Assembly: GCF_003991875.1 (NCBI RefSeq)
Contig: NZ_CP031423.1
Span: 1,860,001-1,924,000, forward strand
Source: Microbacterium lemovicicum
GTDB lineage: Bacteria; Actinomycetota; Actinomycetes; Actinomycetales; Microbacteriaceae
Reading direction: 5' to 3'
Length of the DNA: 64,000 bases
Under the pieces are notes generated by a model. It did no database searches and was not told where the DNA came from. It saw only the letters and a list, made by a program, of their open reading frames with translations. Shown here piece by piece: positions 14,990 to 24,144 of the stretch; within the stretch, counting starts at the first letter, position 1; each line of letters begins with the position of its first letter. The position numbers were made by a program, and so were the translations under genes.

Positions 14990-16134
14990 GCGCCGTCCCA
15001 CCGGTAGAGCGTGCGGGCCTCGACGGCGTCCGCCACCACACGCCCGGTGGGCGCGACGAGCTCCACGACGCGGCGGCGACCCCCGGCATCCTTCGCGCAG
15101 TGCGCCACGAGGTGCACCGACGATGCGATCGCGGGCAGCACGAAGCCCCCGTCGATGTTGCGGCCCGCGAGCAGCGGCAGAGCGGCGAGCTTCGAGAGTG
15201 CGTCGCGCGCGGAGTTCGCGTGGATGGTCGCGGCACCGGGCACGCCGGTGTTGAGGGCGAGGAGGAGGTCGAGTGCCTCCGCGTCGCGCACCTCGCCCAC
15301 CACGAGCCGGTCGGGACGCATGCGCAGAGCCTCCTTCACGAGCCGACGCAGCGTGACCTCGCCCGACCCCTCGAGGCTGGGCTGCCGACCCTGCAGCGCG
15401 ACGAGGTCCGGCGCATCGACGGCGAGCTCGAAGGTCTCCTCCACGGTCACGACGCGGTGCTCCGGCGGGCATGCGCCGATGAGGGCGGCCAGCAGGGTCG
15501 TCTTGCCCGCGTGCGTGGCTCCGGACACCAGGATGCTGCGCCCCTCCGTCATGGCCGCGCGCAGGTGCACAGCGGCCTCCGGAGCGATCGAGCCGATCGC
15601 CTCGAGCGTGTCCAGGTCGCGGTAGGCGGGCAGGAACTTCCGGACGTTCACCGACCAATGCCGCCGGGTGATGTCGGGGATGACGACGTGCAGGCGCGAC
15701 CCGTCGGGCAGGGAGGCATCGACGAAGGGCTGGCTCAGGTCGACGCGTCGACCGGTGGCGTGCAGCATCCGCTCCACGACGTCGCGGACGGCGGTGTCGC
15801 TCAGCGACAGCGGCACACGCTCCGACCGCCCGCCTCGCGCGATGAAGATGCGGTCGGGGGCGTTGATCCACAGCTCCTCGACCGTCGGATCGTCGAGGTA
15901 GGCCTGCAGCGGCCCGTACCCCGACACCGCGGCCAGCACGTCGCGCACGCACGACGCCTCGTCGTCGACGGGCGACAGGCCGCGGGCGAGGGCGAAGTCG
16001 TTGTGCCGCCGCACCTCAGATCGGGCGATCAGCGCGGCCGCGTCCGGATGCCGCGCCGGGTCGGTCTGCTCAGCCCTCAGCCGCTCGCGGACGCGCTCGG
16101 CGACCGCGGCGACGGGGCTGGCGACCGGACTCAC
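14986..16134 (-). CDS. tadA: TadA/CpaF-type pilus assembly ATPase
   Basis: 382 aa from a GTG with GAGG about 10 nt upstream. This hexameric secretion ATPase powers pilin polymerisation. Visible motifs are the N-terminal region YGPLQAYLDDPTVEELWIN, a Walker A of the form GATHAGKTT, the Asp box VTVEETFEL, Walker B RLVVGEVRDAEALD and the His box TIHANS. Residues in Walker A depart from the common GGTGSGKTT but keep GKT. It is the first gene of the seven-gene operon. No TadZ-like gene or prepilin peptidase is present in the window, so these would have to be encoded elsewhere. Confidence 0.93.
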   Translation of the reverse strand: MSPVASPVAAVAERVRERLRAEQTDPARHPDAAALIARSEVRRHNDFALARGLSPVDDEASCVRDVLAAVSGYGPLQAYLDDPTVEELWINAPDRIFIARGGRSERVPLSLSDTAVRDVVERMLHATGRRVDLSQPFVDASLPDGSRLHVVIPDITRRHWSVNVRKFLPAYRDLDTLEAIGSIAPEAAVHLRAAMTEGRSILVSGATHAGKTTLLAALIGACPPEHRVVTVEETFELAVDAPDLVALQGRQPSLEGSGEVTLRRLVKEALRMRPDRLVVGEVRDAEALDLLLALNTGVPGAATIHANSARDALSKLAALPLLAGRNIDGGFVLPAIASSVHLVAHCAKDAGGRRRVVELVAPTGRVVADAVEARTLYRWDGA

Positions 16135-16215
16135 CCGTGCATCCTCGCAAGACCGCCGACCGCCCCGCGCGAGTTATCCACAGCGCCCGCGCCGCAGCAT
16201 CCACCCTCTCCTGTC

Positions 16216-16486
16216 CACCTGACGCGGACATGGGGAATCATCGGCACGATGCGACGAGCCCTGACAGGTGAAGGGAACGCGGGCAGCCCGTGTGGCGCGA
16301 GCGGCCCAGCACCGCTCGCTCACCTGACGGGAGAGTGCGGAATGAGCCATCCGTGGCGACAACGGGCGTCAGGTGAACGGAACGCGGGCAACCCGTCCTC
16401 GCCCGAACGGCCCGCCGCCGCTCGCCTACCTGTCACCGCCGTTCGGAATGAGGCCCGGTAACGACGACGGGCGTCAGGTGAGCGGA
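16216..16486. repeat. 105-bp tandem repeat, 2.6 copies, with nested palindromes
   Basis: Units begin at 16216, 16321 and 16427 (periods 105 and 106). Each has a CACCTGAC-type box, a GGAATGA segment, a TCAGGTGA box, GGAACGCGGGCA and a GCGAGCGG...CCGCTCGC inverted repeat; the third unit is partial. TCAGGTGA and CACCTGA boxes pair across a unit, giving nested hairpins. It fills the 361-nt gap between the esterase stop and the tadA start. No gene is seen in it. Confidence 0.75.
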
Positions 16487-16495
16487 TGCTCCGTC

Positions 16496-17788
16496 CTACG
16501 ACCCCGGGGGCGAGAGCTGCAGGATCGGGTACAGCAGGCCGAAGCCGGCGTCCAGGCCGCCGTTGAGGCCGTCCACGACGTGGCCGGCGCCGGGGATCTC
16601 GATGTAGGCGGTCGTCATGCCGGCGTCCTTCGCCGCGGCGGAGACGGCCTTGGCCGCGGGGATGAAGGCCGGGTCTGCACCGCCGACGGTGAAAATCGCG
16701 TTGACCCCGTCGTACTTGCCCTTGTTCGCGGCGAGGATGTTGATCGGCTTGGAGGCCTCGAACTTCGCGGCGTCGCCGCCGTAGATCTGCGCCGTGACGC
16801 TGTCGGCATCCTCCGAGCCGGGGTATTCCTCACCGGAGATGTCGAGGATGTTCATGAAGACGTCGGGCTCCTCCGCGCCGTACTTTATGGCGCAGCCGCC
16901 GCCGTTGGAGTAGCCGGCGATCACCCAGAACTTCGGGTCTTCCAGGATGTTGAGGTTCGTCTTGGCCCAGTCGACGACGTCCTTCTTGATGTACGTCTCC
17001 GCGTTGCCGAAGGTCGAGGAGTCCGCGCACGCGGGGTCTCCCCCGTTGCCGATCTGGTCGGCCACGACGACGATCGGCGCGAGGCCCTTGTTCTTCGACG
17101 CGTAGTCGTCGAGCACGGCACCGATGTAGCTCGGGTCGGGGTTGCCGGGGTATCCCATCATGAGGATGACCAGCGGCAGAGCCGGGGCGTTCGCGACCTG
17201 CGCCGCGGGGGGCAGGTAGATGCCCGCCGGCCGCGCGTCGAAGCCCGACACCGTCGCCGGGATGACCTGCGTGCCCTGCGTGCCCTTGGCGGGCATGTCG
17301 GCCGGCGGCGTCCACGAACTGTAGAGCGGGCCGGCGTTCGTCCGCGTCGGGTCCGGCGTCGGGATGTTCACGGGATTGTCGGCCGAGACGCCGAACATGC
17401 TCCCCAGCGTCGGGTTCAGGCCGTAGGCGGCGTTGATGCCGAGGCCGCCGGCCAGCGCGAACACGAGCGCGCCGATGATCGCGAGCACTTTGCGCCACCA
17501 GCGCGAGCGGAAGAGGTTGGCCACCGCCAGCCCCACGCCGCCCAGCGCGCCCATCGACCACCACGCGACGAACAGCGGGAGCGGCGACCCGAAGGCGTTC
17601 GTCGCGTTGCTCGCCAGGAAGACGCCCAGCGCGATCGCCACGCCCAGCACGATGCCGAGGAGAGACGTCAGCACCCACCGCGGCGAGGGAGTGCGCATCA
17701 GCAGGTAGATCGCGAACACCACGGCGGCGATGAGGACGCCCCAATATGCCGGACCGTCGATGACGTTCAGGCTCCACAGTGCGTCCAC
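16496..17788 (-). CDS. Membrane-anchored alpha/beta hydrolase (putative esterase family)
   Basis: 430 aa from GTG 17788; an in-frame extension upstream would run into the tRNA region. Four membrane segments occupy about residues 10-125 (AYWGVLIAAVVFAIYLLM, then WVLTSLLGIVLGVAIALGVF). The external catalytic domain follows: PLVILMMGYPGNPDPSYIG, the nucleophile elbow AGYSNGGG and a late His in GAGHVVDGL. The fold resembles the esterase D/mycolyltransferase-like superfamily seen in actinobacteria, with a cell-surface ester as probable substrate. It stands alone between the tRNA and the tandem repeat. The substrate is unknown. Confidence 0.82.
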   Translation of the reverse strand: MDALWSLNVIDGPAYWGVLIAAVVFAIYLLMRTPSPRWVLTSLLGIVLGVAIALGVFLASNATNAFGSPLPLFVAWWSMGALGGVGLAVANLFRSRWWRKVLAIIGALVFALAGGLGINAAYGLNPTLGSMFGVSADNPVNIPTPDPTRTNAGPLYSSWTPPADMPAKGTQGTQVIPATVSGFDARPAGIYLPPAAQVANAPALPLVILMMGYPGNPDPSYIGAVLDDYASKNKGLAPIVVVADQIGNGGDPACADSSTFGNAETYIKKDVVDWAKTNLNILEDPKFWVIAGYSNGGGCAIKYGAEEPDVFMNILDISGEEYPGSEDADSVTAQIYGGDAAKFEASKPINILAANKGKYDGVNAIFTVGGADPAFIPAAKAVSAAAKDAGMTTAYIEIPGAGHVVDGLNGGLDAGFGLLYPILQLSPPGS

Positions 17789-17901
17789 TCGGGCAGCCTC
17801 TCGATCTGTCGGACCAGCGTATGCCTCATGATGCACGGTGCGCCGTCGCGGGACAACAGACCCAGGTCGCGTAGGCCACAGGTGATCCACAGCGCCACCG
17901 A

Positions 17902-17907
17902 TACAAT
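17902..17907 (+). promoter_or_regulatory. -10 element TACAAT of tRNA-Leu
   Basis: TACAAT ends 10 nt before the mature tRNA 5' end. The -35 region (around 17879-17884) is weak. Confidence 0.55.
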
Positions 17908-17917
17908 CGACACACCA

Positions 17918-17999
17918 GCGGGAGTGGTGAAACTGGCAGACACGCAGGATTTAGGTTCCTGTGCCTCCGGGCGTGTGGGTTCAAGTCCCACCTTCCGCA
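17918..17999 (+). tRNA. tRNA-Leu (anticodon UAG)
   Basis: The acceptor stem GCGGGAG pairs with CTTCCGC. The anticodon arm is CAGGA, loop TTTAGGT, TCCTG, giving anticodon TAG. A long variable arm (gtgcctccgggcgt region) marks a class II tRNA, and the T-arm GTGGGTTCAAGTCCCAC is intact. The discriminator is A and the CCA end is not encoded. It reads CUA and related leucine codons. Confidence 0.95.
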
Positions 18000-18072
18000 C
18001 GGCGGCGGCCATCGCCACCACCTCCCGCACCACGCCGACCGCCGCATCCGCGGCCCGACGGAATCGACACAC

Positions 18073-18846
18073 GTGCACCACGCCGCGCTTCTTCCCTGGC
18101 TCGACCCCGAGACGATCATCGCCGCGGCGGGCCCTTGGGCTCTCCTCGTCGTGTGCTTCATCATCTTCGCCGAGACCGGCCTGCTCATCGGGTTCCTGCT
18201 CCCCGGCGACACGCTGCTCATCATCGCGGGGCTCCTCTCGCACCCCTCGGATGTCGCGCCTCACGGGGTCTTCGGCATGAACGTCTGGTTCGTCGCGCTG
18301 CTCATCGGCTTCGCGGCCTTCGTCGGCGGCGAGGTCGGCTACCTCATCGGCCACAAGGCCGGCCCGGCGATCTTCGAGCGCAAGGAATCCGGCATCTTCA
18401 GCCGTGCCAACGTGGAGCGTACGAACGCCTTCTTCGAGCGCTTCGGCGCCGCGACCGTGATCCTGGCGCGCTTCGTGCCGGTCGTCCGCACGTTCGCGCC
18501 GATCGCGGCCGGCGTCGGCCACATGAACAAGTGGCGCTACACGCTCTACAACCTGATCGGCGCCGTGCTGTGGGGCATCGGCCTCACCATGCTCGGGTAC
18601 GCCGTCGGACTCATCCCCCCGGTGCGCGACTTCGTCACGAGCTACATCGATGTGATCCTCCTCGCCGCGGTAGCCGGCACCATCGGCTTCATCGCCGTGC
18701 ACTACTTCCGTGAGCGCTCGAAGGCCAAGAAGGAGGCGCTCGCCGGCGACGGTGAGACCGACGCCGCCGAGGCCCAGCACCTCACGCTCGACAAGGACGT
18801 CTTCGACCAGCCGCACCACCGCGACGGCGGCACTCCGACGGTCTGA
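18073..18846 (+). CDS. DedA family membrane protein
   Basis: 257 aa from a GTG. DedA proteins are proton-coupled membrane transporters, some of which flip lipid carriers such as undecaprenyl phosphate. Motifs are FAETGLLIGFLLPGDTLL near the N-terminus, the cytosolic ERFGAATVILARFVPVVRTF with the essential acidic and Arg residues, and APIAAGVGHM. Membrane helices follow to about residue 205, then a soluble acidic tail of 45 residues ending PHHRDGGTPTV. It lies 73 nt after tRNA-Leu and converges with ku across a shared hairpin. Confidence 0.93.
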   Translation: MHHAALLPWLDPETIIAAAGPWALLVVCFIIFAETGLLIGFLLPGDTLLIIAGLLSHPSDVAPHGVFGMNVWFVALLIGFAAFVGGEVGYLIGHKAGPAIFERKESGIFSRANVERTNAFFERFGAATVILARFVPVVRTFAPIAAGVGHMNKWRYTLYNLIGAVLWGIGLTMLGYAVGLIPPVRDFVTSYIDVILLAAVAGTIGFIAVHYFRERSKAKKEALAGDGETDAAEAQHLTLDKDVFDQPHHRDGGTPTV

Positions 18847-18856
18847 CCCTGCTTCC

Positions 18857-18895
18857 GAGACGGATGCTGCGGCCCGAGGCCGCGGCATCCGTTTC
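18857..18895. terminator. Bidirectional terminator built from two inverted GGATGCYGC motifs
   Basis: An 18-bp stem (two G-U pairs only) has a 3-nt loop: GAGACGGATGCTGCGGCC pairs with GGCCGCGGCATCCGTTTC. It lies between the convergent dedA-like and ku genes. Each arm contains one copy of the recurrent nonamer. Confidence 0.8.
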
Positions 18896-18900
18896 GTGTC

Positions 18901-19878
18901 TCAGGAGGCTTTCGCGGTCTTCTTGGCCGGCGCCTTCCGGGCCGGCGCCGTCTTGGCGGCAGACGCCTTCGACGATGCGGCGGTCTTGGTGGCGGGCGCC
19001 TTCTTCTTGTCGGCGGCGCTGCCCGACGCCTTCGCCGAGCCGGAGGCCGCGGCATCCGTCGTCTTCTTGTCGGACGCGTCCGCTCCGCGCGCCGCCCGGC
19101 TGCGCTCGACGCTGGCACGCAGGGCGGCCATCAGGTCGATGACCTCGCCGCCGGAATCCTCCTCGTCCTTCTCGCCGAAGGTCTCGGCGGTGTCGAGCGC
19201 GTCGCCCTTCTCGAGCTTGGCCTCGATGAGGGTGCGCAGCTCCTCCTGGTACTCGTCGGTGAAATCCGACGGGGTGAAGTCGGAGGAGAACGACTCGACC
19301 AGCGACGCCGAGAGCTCGAGCTCCTTCGCGCTGATGCGCACGCTCTCGTCGAGCGAGGGGAACGCGGCCTCGCGCACCTCGTCGGCCCACAGGAGCGTCT
19401 GCAGCACGAGCACGTCGCCGCGCACACGCAGGGCCGCCAGCCGTGTCTTCTGCCGCAGCGAGAAGCGCACGATCGCGGTGCGGTCGGTCTGCTCGAGGGT
19501 GCGCCGCAGCAGCACGTAGGCCTTCGGCGAGGCGGAGTCGGGCTCGAGGTAGTAGGCGCGGTCGAGCGTCAGCAGGTCGACCTGCTCCGACGGCACGAAC
19601 TCCACGACGTCGATCTCGCGGCTGCGCTCGGACGGGAGGGAGTCGAGGTCCTCCTTGGTGAGCACCACCGTGCGATCGCCGTCGTCGTACGCCTTATCGA
19701 TGTCGGAGTAGGGCACGACCTCGCCGTCGATCTCGCAGACGCGCTGATAGCGGATGCGCCCGCCGTCTTTGTTGTGCACCTGGTGCAGCGAGACGTCGTG
19801 ATCCTCCGTCGCGGAGTACACCTTCACCGGCACGTTCACGAGCCCGAACGTCAACGCGCCCTTCCAGATCGCCCTCAT
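18901..19878 (-). CDS. ku: Non-homologous end joining protein Ku
   Basis: 325 aa from the ATG of MRAIWKGALTFGLVNVPVK, the canonical bacterial Ku N-terminus. Ku forms a homodimeric ring on DNA ends and recruits LigD. The core runs to about residue 260 (YYLEPDSASPKAYVLLRRTL, then ELELSASLVESFSSDFTPSD). A 65-residue Lys/Ala-rich tail (KKAPATKTAASSKASAAKTA region) follows, as in mycobacterial Ku, where the tail helps DNA binding. It is divergent from ligD with 77 nt between starts. Confidence 0.97.
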   Translation of the reverse strand: MRAIWKGALTFGLVNVPVKVYSATEDHDVSLHQVHNKDGGRIRYQRVCEIDGEVVPYSDIDKAYDDGDRTVVLTKEDLDSLPSERSREIDVVEFVPSEQVDLLTLDRAYYLEPDSASPKAYVLLRRTLEQTDRTAIVRFSLRQKTRLAALRVRGDVLVLQTLLWADEVREAAFPSLDESVRISAKELELSASLVESFSSDFTPSDFTDEYQEELRTLIEAKLEKGDALDTAETFGEKDEEDSGGEVIDLMAALRASVERSRAARGADASDKKTTDAAASGSAKASGSAADKKKAPATKTAASSKASAAKTAPARKAPAKKTAKAS

Positions 19879-19955
19879 GGTCCCAGTGAACACCGGCGGG
19901 GCGCCCGGCGGCTACCCCGGCGGCGGCCCTTGACACCGCGCGGCAGGATGGAGAC

Positions 19956-22532
19956 ATGGCGGGAGAGCAGCTGGCGAGCATCGGCGGTCGCCGCCTGCGC
20001 ATCACCAACCTCGACAAGGTGCTCTACCCCGAGACGGGTACGACCAAAGGGGAGGTGATCGACTACTACACGCGCGTCGGGCCGACGATGATCCCGCACG
20101 TGATCGGTCGCCCGGTCACCCGCAAGCGGTGGCCCGACGGGGTGGGGACGGCGCAGCATCCGGGGCAGTCGTTCTTCGCGAAGGATCTCGAGCCCGGTGC
20201 ACCGTCGTGGGTCCACCGCCTGCCGATCCCGCACTCGGGCGGCCCGAAGGACTACCCCCTGGTCGGCGACGTGCCGACCCTGGTGTACCTCGCACAGGTG
20301 GCGAGTCTCGAGCTGCACGTGCCGCAGTGGCGCTTCACCGCCTCGGGCGAGCGAGGCGACGCCGACCGCCTCGTGCTCGACCTCGACCCCGGTCCGGGGA
20401 CGGGCCTGGCCGAATGCGCGGAGGTGGCCCGCTGGGCGCGGGAGATCCTCGGGCACATGGGCTTGGACCCCTTCCCCGTCACCAGCGGCAGCAAGGGCAT
20501 CCAGCTCTACTCGGCGCTGCCGCCCGGGCAGACCAGCGAGCAGGCCTCCGCTCTGGCCCACGAGCTGGCGCGCGCGATCGAGGCCGATCATCCCGACCTC
20601 GTCGTCAGCTCGATGAAGAAGTCGGTGCGCGACGGTCGCGTGCTCATCGACTGGAGCCAGAACAACGGCGCGAAGACGACCATCGCCCCCTACTCGCTCC
20701 GCGGACGGGCGCACCCCAACGTCGCCGCACCCCGCACGTGGGACGAGCTCGACGATGCCGACCTCCGGCAGCTCTCCTTCGAGGAGGTGCTCGCCCGCAT
20801 CGACGACATCGGCGACCCGCTCTCAGCGCTCGGGTTCCACGCCGGCGGCCGCGAGTCGGACGACGGCCCCCTCGCCGCCTACATCTCCAAGCGCACGGCG
20901 GGCAAGACGCCGGAGCCCGTGCCGTCGGACCCCGCGGCCGCGACCGTCGATCCGTCCGACCTGCCGCGCTTCGTGATCCAGGAGCACCACGCGACCGCAC
21001 TGCACTGGGACTTCCGCCTCGAGCACGACGGCGTCCTCGTGAGCTGGGCGGTGCCCCGCGGCGTGCCGCCGACGCCGCGTCGCAACAGCCTGGCCATCAT
21101 GACCGAGGACCACCCGATGGACTACGCCTCGTTCGAGGGCACGATCCCCGCGGGCGAGTACGGCGGGGGGTCGGTCACGATCTGGGACGACGGGCGCTTC
21201 GAGCTCGAGAAGTGGCGCGACGACGAGGTCATCGCGACCCTCGAGGGCCGCCCCGGCGGTCCGCTCGGCCGCGTGCGTCTCGCCCTCATCCGCACGAAGG
21301 GCGCGGGCGAGAAGTCGCAGTGGCTTCTGCACCGGATGAAGACGGATGCTGCGGGCCGCCCTCAGCCGGACGGCGAGGTCGTCGAGGCGTCACCGCAGGC
21401 GGACGGCAGGACTCCGGCGGCCGAAGACGAGCCCTCCGCTGACGGACCTGCCGAGGACGCGCGACCGGAACCTGTGCCCGACCTTCCCGAGTCCGCCCCC
21501 GAGATGCCGGTCGACGAGCTCCTCGCGCAGGCTCCCCCGCTCGCCTGGCCGCCCGCCCCGGCGGACCTGCGGCCGATGCTGTCGACCACCGCCACCCCCG
21601 AGTGGGCGGAGACCGCCGCGCGGTCGTGGACCGGCGCCGCGTGGGCGGAGGCGAAGTGGGACGGCATCCGTGCCGTCGGGGTGTGGGACGGCGAGAGCCT
21701 CCGCCTCTGGGCGCGCAGCGGCAACGAGTCGACGGCGAAGTACCCCGAGATCAGCGGCGCGGCTCTCGCGCTCGGTTCCGAGCCCGTGATCCTCGACGGC
21801 GAGCTCGTGGCCCTCGACGAGCGCGGCCGCCCGAGCTTCCCGCTCCTGCAGACCCGCATGAACCTGGCGCGTGCCGGAGATGTCGCCCGCGAGGCGAAGC
21901 GGACGCCCGTCACCTACTACCTCTTCGACGTCCTGGCCGCCGCGGGCCGCGACGTGACCCGCCTTCCGCTGACGGCGCGCCGCAGCATCCTGGAGCACGT
22001 CGCACGGGGCCTCCCCGAGACCTTCGTGGTCCCGCCGGTGTTCGACGACGTCCGCGAGGCGCTGGAGACCAGCCGCCGGTTCGACCTCGAGGGCGTCGTG
22101 GTGAAGGATCCCGCGTCGACGTATCGCCGCGGCATCCGCTCGGACTCCTGGCTCAAGGTGAAGCTGACGCGCACACAGGAGGTCGTGATCGCCGGCATCC
22201 GACCGGGGCAGGGCAGCCGCGCGTCGACGTTCGCGTCGTTGCTGCTCGGCATTCCGGGGCCGGACGGACTGCAGTACGCGGGGCGTGTGGGCACCGGCTT
22301 CAGCGAGAGCACGCTGCGCATGCTGCAGGACCGCCTCGAACCGCTGCGGACCGACGGCACGACGCTCGTCGGCGTGCCGCGCGCCGACGCGCGCGACGCG
22401 CTGTGGGTGCGGCCCGAGCTCGTCGGCGAGGTCGAGTTCGCGGAGTTCACGCCCGGCGGCATCCTCCGGCACTCCCGGTGGCGCGGACTGCGTCCCGACA
22501 AGTCGCCGTCCGAGGTCGTGCGCGAGAGCTGA
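19956..22532 (+). CDS. ligD: Multifunctional DNA ligase D (POL-PE-LIG)
   Basis: 858 aa with three enzymatic domains in the mycobacterial order. The primase-polymerase is at about residues 1-300 (DADRLVLDLDPGPGTG holds the metal-binding Asp pair; also TSGSKGIQLY). The 3'-phosphoesterase is at about 325-475 (RFVIQEHHATALHWDFRLEH). The ATP-dependent ligase is from about 530 to the end, with nucleotidyl Lys in AEAKWDGIRAVGVW, LDGELVALDERGRPSF and the C-terminal EVEFAEFTPGGILRHSRWRG. The PE-LIG linker of ~60 residues is acidic. With Ku it repairs double-strand breaks without a template. Confidence 0.97.
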   Translation: MAGEQLASIGGRRLRITNLDKVLYPETGTTKGEVIDYYTRVGPTMIPHVIGRPVTRKRWPDGVGTAQHPGQSFFAKDLEPGAPSWVHRLPIPHSGGPKDYPLVGDVPTLVYLAQVASLELHVPQWRFTASGERGDADRLVLDLDPGPGTGLAECAEVARWAREILGHMGLDPFPVTSGSKGIQLYSALPPGQTSEQASALAHELARAIEADHPDLVVSSMKKSVRDGRVLIDWSQNNGAKTTIAPYSLRGRAHPNVAAPRTWDELDDADLRQLSFEEVLARIDDIGDPLSALGFHAGGRESDDGPLAAYISKRTAGKTPEPVPSDPAAATVDPSDLPRFVIQEHHATALHWDFRLEHDGVLVSWAVPRGVPPTPRRNSLAIMTEDHPMDYASFEGTIPAGEYGGGSVTIWDDGRFELEKWRDDEVIATLEGRPGGPLGRVRLALIRTKGAGEKSQWLLHRMKTDAAGRPQPDGEVVEASPQADGRTPAAEDEPSADGPAEDARPEPVPDLPESAPEMPVDELLAQAPPLAWPPAPADLRPMLSTTATPEWAETAARSWTGAAWAEAKWDGIRAVGVWDGESLRLWARSGNESTAKYPEISGAALALGSEPVILDGELVALDERGRPSFPLLQTRMNLARAGDVAREAKRTPVTYYLFDVLAAAGRDVTRLPLTARRSILEHVARGLPETFVVPPVFDDVREALETSRRFDLEGVVVKDPASTYRRGIRSDSWLKVKLTRTQEVVIAGIRPGQGSRASTFASLLLGIPGPDGLQYAGRVGTGFSESTLRMLQDRLEPLRTDGTTLVGVPRADARDALWVRPELVGEVEFAEFTPGGILRHSRWRGLRPDKSPSEVVRES

Positions 22533-22535
22533 TGC

Positions 22536-23456
22536 TCAGGCGTGGCGCGCGTCGTCGTGCTCGACGTGCCCCGCGGCCTCGAGCTGGAACGTCGAGTGCT
22601 CGACGTCGAAGTGATCTGCCAGGCAGCCCTGCAGCCGGCTGAGGATGGCCGAGGAGGCGCCGTCGCGGAGCGCCTCGTCGGCGACCGTGACGTGCGCCGA
22701 GAAGACCGGCGCTCCGCGCGTGAGCTGCCACACGTGCACGTCGTGACAGTCGACGACGCCGGGAGTGCGCAGGATGTGCGCGCGGATCTCCTGCACTTGG
22801 ATGCCGCGCGGCACCTCTTCGCCGAGCACCGAGGCCACCTCGCGCAGCAGGCCGATCGCGCGCGGCACGATCATCGCTGCGATGAGCAGGGAGGCGATCG
22901 CGTCGGCTGGCGCCCATCCGGTGAACAGGATGACGATCGCCGCGACGATGACCATGGCGGAGCCGAGGAGGTCGCCCAGCACCTCGAGGTACGCCCCGCG
23001 CACGTTGATGCTGCGCTTCTGCGCCGCGCTCAGCAGCCACATGGCCACCGCGTTGGCGACGAGCCCGATCGCGGCGACGATGAGCATCGGGCCGCCGGCC
23101 ACCTCCGCCTCCTGCGGATTCACCAGGCGCTGGATGGCCTCTACGGCCACCCACGCCGACAACGCGATCAGGATGACGCCGTTGATCAGCGCGCCGAAGA
23201 CCTCGGCGCGCTGGAAGCCGTAGGTGCGTCGCTCGGTGGCGGGCCGGGCAGCAACCATGCTCGCCACGAGCGCGATGACCAGCGCCGCGGCATCCGTGAA
23301 CATGTGGACGGCGTCCGCGAGGAGGGCGAGCGATCCGGACAGGACGGCACCGACGACCTGCACCACCATGACCACCGAGGTGATCGCGAGCGACACGCCC
23401 AGCAGCCGGCGGTTGCTGCCGCCGCGGATGCCGCCCTCCGGCGCGTGATCGTGCAT
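22536..23456 (-). CDS. Cation diffusion facilitator (metal efflux)
   Basis: 306 aa. CDF proteins export Zn2+, Co2+, Cd2+, Fe2+ or Mn2+ in exchange for protons. Six membrane segments span about residues 18-205, followed by a ferredoxin-like cytosolic domain (GVVDCHDVHVWQLTRGAPVF) and a His/Asp-rich end (GHVEHDDARHA). The N-terminus is also His-containing (MHDHAPEGG). The TM2 site is HMFTDAAAL, the usual HxxxD. The TM5 site reads YLEVLGDLLGS, ExxxD instead of HxxxD. This variant occurs in some CDFs and could affect metal choice. It ends 3 nt from the convergent ligD stop. Confidence 0.93.
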   Translation of the reverse strand: MHDHAPEGGIRGGSNRRLLGVSLAITSVVMVVQVVGAVLSGSLALLADAVHMFTDAAALVIALVASMVAARPATERRTYGFQRAEVFGALINGVILIALSAWVAVEAIQRLVNPQEAEVAGGPMLIVAAIGLVANAVAMWLLSAAQKRSINVRGAYLEVLGDLLGSAMVIVAAIVILFTGWAPADAIASLLIAAMIVPRAIGLLREVASVLGEEVPRGIQVQEIRAHILRTPGVVDCHDVHVWQLTRGAPVFSAHVTVADEALRDGASSAILSRLQGCLADHFDVEHSTFQLEAAGHVEHDDARHA

Positions 23457-23541
23457 GAGGCCAGGTTACGGCCGCCGGGCCGCGCGTCCGCGGCATTCCG
23501 CGCAGTCGGGAACGATCACGGTTCTCACCTGGAGCCGCGCG

Positions 23542-24144
23542 TCAGAGCTCGGCGAGCAGCGGGCCGAGCTCCCGGAACGCGCGCGCGCGGTGGGACTCGC
23601 CGTTTTTCTCCACCGCGGACCACTCGCCGACCGTGCGCTCGGCCTCCGGGTCCTGGCCGTCGGGGATGAAGGCGGGGTCGTAGCCGAAGCCGCCCGCTCC
23701 CCCGGCCTCGCGCGCCAGCCGCCCCGGCCAGATGCCCTCGACGACGTGCTCCTCGCCAGCCGGCGTGACCACCGCGATCGCCGAGGTGAAGTGCGCGGTG
23801 CGGTGCGCGTCGGCGATGTCGGAGAGCTGGTCGAGCAGCAGGGCGAGGTTGGCCGCGGCGTCCTTCGCGTGCCCGGCCCAGTAGGCGGAGAAGACCCCGG
23901 GCGACCCGCCGAGCACGTCGACGCAGATGCCGGAGTCGTCCGCCAGCGCGGGCAGCCCGGTGTGAGCGGCTGCGGCGCGCGCCTTGATGAGGGCGTTGTG
24001 CGCGAACGTCACGCCGTCCTCCACGGGTTCCGGCCCGTCGTAGGCGATGACCTCGAGGTCGGGCCGCACCTCCGCCACGATCGCCTGGAACTCGACGACC
24101 TTGTGCGGATTGTGGGTGGCGAGGACGATGCGACCCACGGTCAC
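23542..24144 (-). CDS. rdgB: dITP/XTP pyrophosphatase (RdgB/HAM1)
   Basis: 200 aa from a GTG overlapping the rph stop (GTGA). The enzyme removes non-canonical purine nucleoside triphosphates. Motifs are [11 protein letters not shown] at the N-terminus, [20 protein letters not shown], then [14 protein letters not shown], and a C-terminal [10 protein letters not shown]. It is the last gene of the murI-rph-rdgB group, and the rph-rdgB pairing is conserved in many bacteria. Confidence 0.96.
   Translation of the reverse strand: MTVGRIVLATHNPHKVVEFQAIVAEVRPDLEVIAYDGPEPVEDGVTFAHNALIKARAAAAHTGLPALADDSGICVDVLGGSPGVFSAYWAGHAKDAAANLALLLDQLSDIADAHRTAHFTSAIAVVTPAGEEHVVEGIWPGRLAREAGGAGGFGYDPAFIPDGQDPEAERTVGEWSAVEKNGESHRARAFRELGPLLAEL

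Noticed and set aside
19930..19949. TTGACA/CAGGAT as the ligD promoter
   Set aside because: The TTGACA box is only 8 nt from the hexamer, too close to act as a -35/-10 pair.
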